NCBI GenBank assembly: GCA_031283915.1 | Contig: JAITAY010000107.1 | Location: 1-5,918 of the forward strand | Source: Tannerella sp. | GTDB taxonomy: Bacteria; Bacteroidota; Bacteroidia; Bacteroidales; Tannerellaceae | Reading direction: 5' to 3' | Length of the DNA stretch: 5,918 nucleotides | Shown here: piece after piece, positions 1 to 5,918 of the stretch | Position numbering within the stretch: position 1 is the first letter of the stretch | Layout: every line of letters starts with the position of its first letter | Position numbers and translations under genes: made by a program | Notes under the pieces: generated by a model | Seen by the model: the letters and a program-made list of their open reading frames with translations, nothing else | Told to the model about the DNA's origin: nothing | Databases searched by the model: none

Positions 1-1056
1 GCCAAGCATGTGGATGTGATTGTGGAAGAAAAAGCGCACACTCATCATCACAAGGGACTGCATTTCTTTCATCATCACGCACATGCTCACCACCCGCACG
101 TCCACCGCACGATGGCCGACATTGCACGCATCATCGACGAAAGCGGCATCACGGCCGGCGCCAAATCTTTGGCCAAACGTATTTTCGTGCGGCTGGCCGT
201 GGCGGAAGCCAAGATACACGGCTCCACCCCGGACAAAGTGCATTTTCACGAAGTCGGGGCGGTCGATTCGATTATCGATATCGTCGGGACAGCCATTTGC
301 ATAGACCTGCTTGCGCCGGACAAAATCTGCGCTTCCGTTTTGCACGACGGACGCGGGTTTGTCAAATGCCAGCACGGAACGATTCCCGTACCCGTTCCCG
401 CCGTGACGGAAGTGTTGGCGGCCAGAGGCACAGCATTTAAGCAGTTAGACATCGAAGGCGAATTGATGACGCCCACCGGCGCAGCCATCATTGCCGAACT
501 GGCCGAAAGTTTCGGGCCAATGCCGGAAATGAAAATCATCAAAACCGGCTACGGCTCGGGAACGAAAGATTTCCCCATCCCCAATCTGTTGCGGGTTGTA
601 CAGGGCGAACCTGTCGCCGGAAAGAAGCCGGAACAGGATACGGTGACCGTCATCGAAACGAATATCGACGACACGACGCCGGAAATACTGGGTTACGTGA
701 TGGAACGACTTCTGGAAGCCGGCGCGCATGATGTGTTTTTCTCGCCTGTATACATGAAGAAATGCCGTCCGGCTACGTGGCTCCATGTGCTTTGCGACGA
801 GGCGGACCTCCTTGCCATGGAACACATCCTGTTCACCGAGACATCAACCATCGGCCTGCGGAAATACCGCGTCGAACGGACATGCCTGCCCCGCAAAGCC
901 GCCACCCTTTCTACGCCCTACGGTGAAGTGAAAGCCAAGGAAACGACCTTCGGCGATACGTCCCGCCTCTGCATCGAGTACGAAGATGCCCGCCGCATTG
1001 CACGAGAAAAGGGGCTTCCCTTGCGGGATGTATACAGAGCGGCAGGTTCCGGATAG
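1..1056 (+). CDS. larC: Nickel insertase LarC, 3' part (5'-truncated by window edge)
   Basis: LarC is the CTP-dependent cyclometallase that inserts nickel into pyridinium-3,5-bisthiocarboxylate mononucleotide, completing the nickel-pincer cofactor of lactate racemase LarA and related enzymes. It acts in the cytoplasm. The frame is open from base 1, and the GTG at 10 falls inside a family-typical stretch (KHVDVIVEE), so it is not the start. By family comparison about 55-65 N-terminal residues lie upstream. Visible landmarks: a histidine-rich loop (bases 37-111, 13 His); HFHEVGAVDSIIDIVG (241-288); IEGELMTPTGAAI (451-489); GYGSGTKDFP (547-576), closing the LarC1-like half; then ETNIDDTTPEILGY (655-696) and DVFFSPVYMKK, opening the LarC2-like half that in the family binds CTP and metal. 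In Lactobacillus plantarum the two halves are joined by programmed frameshifting; here they share one uninterrupted frame. The gene ends with tandem stops TAGTAG (1054-1059). No other lar gene is visible. The family assignment is secure; activity is inferred. Confidence 0.93.
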   Translation, partial: AKHVDVIVEEKAHTHHHKGLHFFHHHAHAHHPHVHRTMADIARIIDESGITAGAKSLAKRIFVRLAVAEAKIHGSTPDKVHFHEVGAVDSIIDIVGTAICIDLLAPDKICASVLHDGRGFVKCQHGTIPVPVPAVTEVLAARGTAFKQLDIEGELMTPTGAAIIAELAESFGPMPEMKIIKTGYGSGTKDFPIPNLLRVVQGEPVAGKKPEQDTVTVIETNIDDTTPEILGYVMERLLEAGAHDVFFSPVYMKKCRPATWLHVLCDEADLLAMEHILFTETSTIGLRKYRVERTCLPRKAATLSTPYGEVKAKETTFGDTSRLCIEYEDARRIAREKGLPLRDVYRAAGSG

Positions 1057-1066
1057 TAGTTATACT

Positions 1067-1110
1067 GCACGCGGTACAGTTTTGTGCAAAAACAGGTAGC
1101 TAGTAGAATA
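1067..1110. repeat. Intergenic direct repeat, copy 1 (short form)
   Basis: This 44-base element starts at GCACGCGG and ends at TAGAATA. Its first 40 bases (1067-1106) align without gaps to 5792-5831, matching at 36 of 40 positions; the differences are at 1075, 1077, 1085 and 1100. The core holds an imperfect palindrome, GTTTTGTGCAAAAAC (1079-1093), with a 5-bp AT-rich stem and 5-base loop, probably too weak for a terminator. After it comes one GGTAGCTAGTAG unit, where copy 2 has two units. It lies 10 bases after the larC stop and abuts the tamB -33 element. The orientation relative to the genes is the same in both copies. The function is unknown; a dispersed intergenic repeat family is the simplest reading. 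Confidence 0.8.
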
Positions 1111-1141
1111 TTTGGGAGTGCATGAGTTTTTTGTATCTTTG
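1111..1141 (+). promoter_or_regulatory. Bacteroidota-type promoter for tamB
   Basis: TTTG at 1111-1114 is followed after 19 bases by TATCTTTG at 1134-1141, an exact match to the TAnnTTTG -7 consensus at the usual spacing for the primary sigma factor of Bacteroidota. Transcription should begin a few bases downstream, around 1145-1150, giving tamB a leader of only about 13-18 bases. The match is seen directly; the start site is inferred. The promoter means tamB need not depend on read-through from larC. Confidence 0.75.
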
Positions 1142-1162
1142 TCATTGTTAAAATGATGCTAT

Positions 1163-4100
1163 ATGAGAAAGTGCGTAAAAAAAGGGTTGAAGATTGCCGG
1201 ATGGATCTGTCTGGCAACCCTGCTTGCGGTACTGCTTTCGGGTATTCTGCTTTATTTCCCTCCAGTTCAGCGCCTGGCTGTAAACAAGGTTATACAGAGT
1301 TTTTTTTCCGGTACGGGGATGCACCTGCAGGCGGAAGAGATACGGCTGTCGTTTCCGCTGAACCTGACGATAAGGGACGTATCCGTGACCGATGCGGCGC
1401 AGGATACGCTTCTCCATATCGGTCGTGCCAGTGTGAGCGTGCGTCCGCTGCCCCTGCTGGAGGGAGAAGTGTCAATTAGCGCATTCCATCTGGAGCATGG
1501 ACGGGTGAATACCCGCGCATGGACGGAAGGTTTTGAAGTTGCGGGCGTCATCGGTGCACTGACAACCTCCGGCGACCGGATTCACCTTGTCCGCGAAGAA
1601 ATACAACTGGGCGAACTCCTGCTTTCCGACGCAACGGTGAATGTCCGTATTGATTCCCTTGCTCCGCCGGACACGACCCTCCCGCCCAACCGCTGGAAGT
1701 TGCAACTGGAGGACCTCTGCCTGCAACGCATTTCCGCCGCTTTGCAGATGCCGTCCGATTCCCTGGAGGTTGCTTCTGCCTTCGAAAACATGACCTTGAA
1801 GGCCGGAATTGCCGACTTCGGCACGACGCTCTATTCCGCCGCACAGTTCCTGCTGACCGGTGCAACCGTCGGTTACGACACGGGCAACCGGCCTTCTGTC
1901 CGGCAGGGATTCGATCCTTCGCACATCGCACTTTCGGACGTACATCTCCATCTGGATTCCCTGTTTTATCAGGGCCGGGAAATACATGCTCTGCTCCGTT
2001 CGTTCTCCGCCGGTGAACAGTCGGGACTGACCCTGTGCATGGAAGGAACCGTTCATGCCGATTCGATCATGCTGTCCGTTCCCCGCTGTTTGCTGCAAAC
2101 GCCTTATTCGACCGTTTACGCGCAGGTGGAACTCCCCTGGTCGACGCTGGCGGCAACGCCGCAGGGCATGTTCCGTTCGCGGCTGGAAGCCTCGCTGGAC
2201 AGGCGGGATGTGCTGACCGCTCTGGGCAGACAGGCGCGTGAAATCGAACGTTATTACCCGGATACGCTCCTGAGCGTTTCCGGGTTGCTGGAGGGAAATC
2301 CGGACCGGATGCACCTTCGGAGCCTGCAGGGCGAATTGCCCGGCGTGTTCCGGGTAGAAGCCGGCGGCGTTGTCCGGAAAATAACCGACAGGGCATCGCG
2401 TTCGGGCGAGTTGCATCTGACTGCGCAGACCGGGACGTCCGGATGGTTGCAGGGACTCCCGTTGCCTCCGATCGCCGGGCGTTTCCGCATTCCCGAAGAC
2501 ATGCGGCTGAATCTGGAAGCGATGCTGACGGGGGGCGATTACCGGCTGGCAATGCTGCTGAGCGGACAGCCGGGCAGGGTGCGTCTTTCCGGACACTACG
2601 ACACGCGCCTGGAAGAATATGAAGCGACACTGGACGCCGACAGTCTGGCGCCGGTGCGGTTCATGCCCCGGGATTCCATTACTCTGCTGACGGCTTCTGT
2701 CCGCGCCAGAGGGAAAGGGACGGATCTGTTTCACGACTCCACCCGGGTGCAGATCAGCGGCAGACTGACGGAACTTCAAATCTCCGGCACCTCCTTTTAT
2801 GACCTTTCTTTCGAGGGTTTGTTAAAGGAACATCAACTGCATGCCTCGCTGACCAGCAAATATCCTTATGCAAGGGGAACGGTCACGCTGGAGGGCGAAC
2901 TTCGCAGGGAAAAAATGACGGCCATGCTGATTGCCGGAATCGATTCGCTGGACATGTACGGCATGAAATGGACAGACATGCCCCTGGCTCATTCGTTCCA
3001 GCTGTTTTCGGAAATGGAGACCGACCGGGGGAAACGTCACCGGCTGGATGTCACCCTGGGAAACTGGGAGATGACGCTGGGAAGGCAAAATGTGAGTCCG
3101 AAGATGTTGATTCTTCATGCGACCGGAAACGAAGATACTACACGATGTTCCTTTCACGTGGGCGACCTGGGAATTACGGTCACGGGAAACGCGGATTTGG
3201 AGACGACCGTCCGCAAACTGACCGATGTGTCCGGTTACTTCATGCAGCAGATGCAAAAAGACTCCGTCATCCGGTTGCAGGAACTCCGGCCGCTGTTGCC
3301 CGACGCCTCCGTACGGATCACTGCCGGACAGGACAATCCGGTATATAATTATTTGCAGGAGAACAATCTCTTTTTTGACCGTTTCACGCTCGACGCATCT
3401 ACTTCGCCCGACAGCGGGCTGCAAATGAATGCCCGGCTATTCTCCCTGATCAAGGATACGACGAAGATTGACACGCTGCGGATCCATGTGTGGCAGGACA
3501 CGGCGGGAATCCGTCATACGGGCGAGATCATCAAGCACAAATTCCGCCATCAGGAGCCATTCACGGCCGGATGGAACGGGCTGGTGGAGGACAGCGGGAC
3601 GGCGCTGGAGATGTATTATCGGAACGGACGCGGCGAGACCGGCCTGCAACTGGGTCTTCAGGCGAGAAAACTGCCGGAAGGCTGGAGCATTTACATGCAG
3701 CCGGATGCAGTGATTACCTTTTTGCCGTTCGCCGTGAATCCCGACAATTACGTACTGGTCAAAAATACGGGAGACCTCTCCGCCAACCTTCGCCTGGACG
3801 GAAAAAACGACGCTTATCTATGGTTTCATTCGCGGGACGGGGAAGCGAAAATGAAAGAGTTGATGCTCGAAATCAGCCGGATCGACCTGGACCTGGTTTC
3901 GAAAGGGTTCGGCTGGACGTCGCCGGTGCGGGGCATGGCGGACGTGTCGCTGCGTTACGTCCCCGCAGACCGGAACGGCCTGATTGCGATGGATGCGAGC
4001 GTTGACAACCTGATATACCGGAACGGCCGGGTAGGTGAAATACTGATGAGCGGCGTATACCTGCCCGCAGATTCGGGAGAGCATCATGTCGACCTGCATT

Positions 4101-5785
4101 TTTTCCATGAGGAAAAGGAAATCTCCACGCTTTCCGCTTCCTGCTTCTCCGAACAGGACGGACGTCTGGACGGGGTGTTCGAGATGAACCGGTTGCCGCT
4201 GAAAATGCTGGATCCGTTTCTGGACGGCCTCACGCAGTTGAGCGGTGCGTTACAGGGACGCATGACGGTGGCGGGTACGGGAAAGAAACCGCTGCTGAAC
4301 GGTTACCTGCAGGCCGACACGGCGGTTGCCCGTCTCACAGCCGTCGGGACGCAACTCCGCCTCGACAGTCAAAGAGTGGAAATCCGGGACAACCGGGCGC
4401 AATTTAACAAATACGCCATTTATGCCGTCGGGAACAACCCCTTCGTGATTGAGGGCGTCATTGATTTTCAGGAACCGGCAAAAGCGGAATTTGACCTGAA
4501 ACTGACGGCGAACAACATGCAACTGATCAATGCTCCGAAAACGCACGAAAGCATCGTTTACGGCAAACTGTTCGTAGACCTCAATTCCACGCTGAAAGGC
4601 TCGCCGAGCGCGCCGGAAATGAGGGGCTGGCTGCATCTGCTGGACGCTACGAATCTGACATACATCCTGAAAGAGTCGCCCTTGACGGCGCAGGATCGCA
4701 TGGCCGACCTGGTGACGTTTTCCCGTTTCCGGGATACCATTCCGCGGCGTGCCGTGGGAAATTTCGCGAGGAGGCCGCGTGAATGGGCGCCTCCCGGCGG
4801 ACTGGACATGCTGCTGAACATTCGCCTCGACCCGTCCGTCAAGCTGAGAGTCGACCTGGATGACGCCTCTTCCAACCGGGTGGAACTGGAAGGCGGCGGC
4901 GATTTGTCGTTCCAGTATACCCGGCAGCAGGATCTAATCCTGACCGGTCGCTATACGCTCTCGGACGGGCTGGTGAAATACAACATGCCTGTGATTGCCA
5001 ACAAATCCTTAAAGATTAAGGAAAACAGTTATATCGAATGGACAGGCGATCCGTTCGACCCCTATCTGAGCCTGAAAGCGACCGAACGCATCCGTTCTTC
5101 GGTCAGCACGGGCGGTCAGGCGCCGCACACGGTGAATTTCGACGCCGGCATCGAAGTGAAACAGCGAATGGCAAATATGGCGCTGCAATTTACACTCGAT
5201 GCACTGGACGATGCATCCGTCCAGAACCAGTTGATCGCCATGGGGCCGGAAGAACGGAGCAAACAGGCCGTCAGCCTGCTGCTTACGGGCATGTATCTGG
5301 CCGATGACGGTTCCGGGAAAACGAAACTGGACATGGGGATGGCGCTGAACAGTTTCCTTCAAAACGAAATCAACAACATCACCGGAAGTTTGTTGAAAGA
5401 CATTGATTTCGACTTCAGCATGGATCATTACGACGGAACGGAACTTGGAAGCGGACGGCGGACGGATTACGCCTTCCGTTTCTCGAAACGCTTTTACAAC
5501 GAGCGAATCAACGTCATTCTGGGCGGACTCGTCTCGACCGGTGACGTTCCCGACCAGGGTAAGACGTTCATCAACGACGCCTCCGTCGAATACCGGCTCG
5601 ACGCAGGCAGCAGCCGCTATGCAAAGCTTTTTTACAATCGCCGGTATGAAAATCTGCTGGAGGGTGAAATCGCGAGATACGGAGTGGGCATTGTCTTCCG
5701 GAAAAAAGTAAGGCGTCTGTATGATTTGTTTCTTTTCAGGAGGAAACAGAAAACGGTTATGGAGGAAGAACATGAAAAGAAATAA
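1163..5785 (+). CDS. tamB: TamB/AsmA-like translocation and assembly module protein, Bacteroidales type
   Basis: This 1540-residue protein is a TamB homologue, an inner-membrane-anchored, periplasm-spanning protein. In proteobacteria TamB works with the Omp85 protein TamA in outer-membrane protein assembly and, with other AsmA-like proteins, in phospholipid transport; in Bacteroidota the partner is often the lipoprotein TamL. A basic N-terminus (MRKCVKKGLK) and one hydrophobic segment (about residues 11-32) form a signal anchor. AsmA-like sequence follows (about 35-115), then a long region of alternating polar and hydrophobic strands, as expected for a beta-taco groove. The C-terminal TamB domain (DUF490) covers roughly 1230-1515, with LTGRYTLSDGLVKYNMP (from 1260), GDPFDPYLSLKATERIR (about 1295-1311), FRFSKRFYN (1438-1446), VEYRLDAG (from 1475) and GVGIVFRKK (1507-1515). 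A charged tail ends in HEKK. The start is well fixed: an in-frame TGA lies at 1154-1156, and ATG 1163 precedes the anchor. There is no Shine-Dalgarno motif, as is common in Bacteroidota. It is longer than the E. coli protein (about 1260 residues), as usual for this phylum. No tamA/tamL gene is visible. Confidence 0.92.
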   Translation: MRKCVKKGLKIAGWICLATLLAVLLSGILLYFPPVQRLAVNKVIQSFFSGTGMHLQAEEIRLSFPLNLTIRDVSVTDAAQDTLLHIGRASVSVRPLPLLEGEVSISAFHLEHGRVNTRAWTEGFEVAGVIGALTTSGDRIHLVREEIQLGELLLSDATVNVRIDSLAPPDTTLPPNRWKLQLEDLCLQRISAALQMPSDSLEVASAFENMTLKAGIADFGTTLYSAAQFLLTGATVGYDTGNRPSVRQGFDPSHIALSDVHLHLDSLFYQGREIHALLRSFSAGEQSGLTLCMEGTVHADSIMLSVPRCLLQTPYSTVYAQVELPWSTLAATPQGMFRSRLEASLDRRDVLTALGRQAREIERYYPDTLLSVSGLLEGNPDRMHLRSLQGELPGVFRVEAGGVVRKITDRASRSGELHLTAQTGTSGWLQGLPLPPIAGRFRIPEDMRLNLEAMLTGGDYRLAMLLSGQPGRVRLSGHYDTRLEEYEATLDADSLAPVRFMPRDSITLLTASVRARGKGTDLFHDSTRVQISGRLTELQISGTSFYDLSFEGLLKEHQLHASLTSKYPYARGTVTLEGELRREKMTAMLIAGIDSLDMYGMKWTDMPLAHSFQLFSEMETDRGKRHRLDVTLGNWEMTLGRQNVSPKMLILHATGNEDTTRCSFHVGDLGITVTGNADLETTVRKLTDVSGYFMQQMQKDSVIRLQELRPLLPDASVRITAGQDNPVYNYLQENNLFFDRFTLDASTSPDSGLQMNARLFSLIKDTTKIDTLRIHVWQDTAGIRHTGEIIKHKFRHQEPFTAGWNGLVEDSGTALEMYYRNGRGETGLQLGLQARKLPEGWSIYMQPDAVITFLPFAVNPDNYVLVKNTGDLSANLRLDGKNDAYLWFHSRDGEAKMKELMLEISRIDLDLVSKGFGWTSPVRGMADVSLRYVPADRNGLIAMDASVDNLIYRNGRVGEILMSGVYLPADSGEHHVDLHFFHEEKEISTLSASCFSEQDGRLDGVFEMNRLPLKMLDPFLDGLTQLSGALQGRMTVAGTGKKPLLNGYLQADTAVARLTAVGTQLRLDSQRVEIRDNRAQFNKYAIYAVGNNPFVIEGVIDFQEPAKAEFDLKLTANNMQLINAPKTHESIVYGKLFVDLNSTLKGSPSAPEMRGWLHLLDATNLTYILKESPLTAQDRMADLVTFSRFRDTIPRRAVGNFARRPREWAPPGGLDMLLNIRLDPSVKLRVDLDDASSNRVELEGGGDLSFQYTRQQDLILTGRYTLSDGLVKYNMPVIANKSLKIKENSYIEWTGDPFDPYLSLKATERIRSSVSTGGQAPHTVNFDAGIEVKQRMANMALQFTLDALDDASVQNQLIAMGPEERSKQAVSLLLTGMYLADDGSGKTKLDMGMALNSFLQNEINNITGSLLKDIDFDFSMDHYDGTELGSGRRTDYAFRFSKRFYNERINVILGGLVSTGDVPDQGKTFINDASVEYRLDAGSSRYAKLFYNRRYENLLEGEIARYGVGIVFRKKVRRLYDLFLFRRKQKTVMEEEHEKK

Positions 5786-5791
5786 GAAACC

Positions 5792-5860
5792 GCACGCGGC
5801 ATAGTTTTGGGCAAAAACAGGTAGTTAGTAGCTGGTAGTTAGTAGCTAATAGATAGAATA
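5792..5860. repeat. Intergenic direct repeat, copy 2 (long form)
   Basis: This is the second copy of the element found before tamB, starting 6 bases after the tamB stop. The core 5792-5831 matches 1067-1106 at 36 of 40 positions with no gaps. It too begins GCACGCGG and ends TAGAATA (5854-5860), but it is 25 bases longer because the GTAG-rich tail is expanded. The palindromic core GTTTTGGGCAAAAAC (5804-5818) is kept, with the only change in its loop. Placement directly after a gene could suggest a role in transcript ends, but the stem is short and AT-rich with no T-run, so I do not call a terminator. Confidence 0.8.
5820..5847. repeat. Perfect 14-bp tandem duplication inside repeat copy 2
   Basis: GGTAGTTAGTAGCT occurs twice with no gap (5820-5833 and 5834-5847) and is followed by a degenerate partial unit (AATAGATAG). 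Copy 1 has a single related unit at 1095-1106. The unit is itself built of smaller TAGT/TAGC steps. This is the part of the element that differs in length between the two copies. Confidence 0.88.
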
Positions 5861-5918
5861 GGAGTCGGTAGTTCTGTGATACGACGAAGCTGTCCGCTCA
5901 AACCCTCACATTTACGCC
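5861..5918. other. Unassigned sequence at the window's right edge
   Basis: These 58 bases after the repeat contain no recognisable promoter, RNA gene or start codon with context. On the minus strand one frame is open from the edge (5916) to a TAA at 5839-5841, giving about 25 codons (beginning RKCEGLSGQLRR) whose last codons come from the repeat itself. On the plus strand a frame from 5880 reads YDEAVRSNPHIYA but follows a TGA directly and has no start. Either could be chance. It might also be further repeat-family sequence or the 3' end of a convergent gene. Confidence 0.3.

Noticed and set aside
10..12. GTG as the start of LarC
   Set aside because: The frame is open to base 1, and the residues around it match the interior of LarC proteins just before the His-rich loop.
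1079..1093. Hairpin GTTTTGTGCAAAAAC as a rho-independent terminator for larC
   Set aside because: The stem is only 5 bp with a single G-C pair, and no T-run follows directly. The T-run at 1127-1132 is too far away and has no GC stem before it.
1153..1479. A 108-codon plus-strand frame starting 10 bases before tamB
   Set aside because: Its translation is low-complexity and unlike any family, and it overlaps the TamB signal anchor in another frame. It is kept only as a possible regulatory start, not as a gene.
1472..2779. A 435-codon open frame on the minus strand, opposite tamB
   Set aside because: It is rich in Q, R, H and G, has no recognisable domain, and lies antisense to a well-supported coding frame. 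GC-rich genes commonly give such long antisense shadows.
5009..5773. A 254-codon open frame on the minus strand, opposite the TamB C-terminal domain
   Set aside because: The plus strand here encodes the most conserved TamB motifs. The antisense product has no recognisable family features and no promoter that I can see.
1067..5860. CRISPR array or transposon ends formed by the two repeats
   Set aside because: There are only two copies, 4.7 kb apart, in direct orientation, with no spacers, no transposase and no inverted ends. The sequence between them is an intact housekeeping-type gene.

Overview
The window looks like a chromosomal segment from a Bacteroidota species, probably order Bacteroidales. 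Three things point there: a promoter with the Bacteroidota -33/-7 pattern (TTTG, 19 bases, TATCTTTG) instead of a -35/-10 pair; a very long TamB whose C-terminal half resembles Bacteroidales homologues; and no Shine-Dalgarno sequence before the long gene. By eye the coding DNA is fairly GC-rich, so a GC-rich Bacteroidales genus fits better than a low-GC Bacteroides. I cannot name a genus.

Layout. Bases 1-1056 hold the 3' part of larC, the nickel insertase for the nickel-pincer cofactor. Its N-terminus lies upstream of the window. A 106-base gap (1057-1162) contains a 44-base repeat copy and then the tamB promoter. Bases 1163-5785 hold a complete 1540-residue TamB/AsmA-like protein. The final 133 bases (5786-5918) begin with a second, longer copy of the same repeat, expanded by a perfect 14-bp tandem duplication, and end with 58 bases that I cannot assign.

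The two genes have no obvious functional link. LarC works on a cytoplasmic cofactor, whereas TamB is a membrane-anchored periplasm-spanning protein for outer-membrane assembly or lipid transport. tamB has its own promoter, so they are probably neighbouring transcription units and not a functional operon. No larA, larB, larE or tamA/tamL partner is visible.

The most notable non-genic signal is the pair of near-identical intergenic elements flanking tamB (36 of 40 identical at the core, shared end motif TAGAATA, different tandem-unit number). This suggests a dispersed intergenic repeat family. I see no CRISPR array, tRNA, rRNA, transposase or novel defence-type system.
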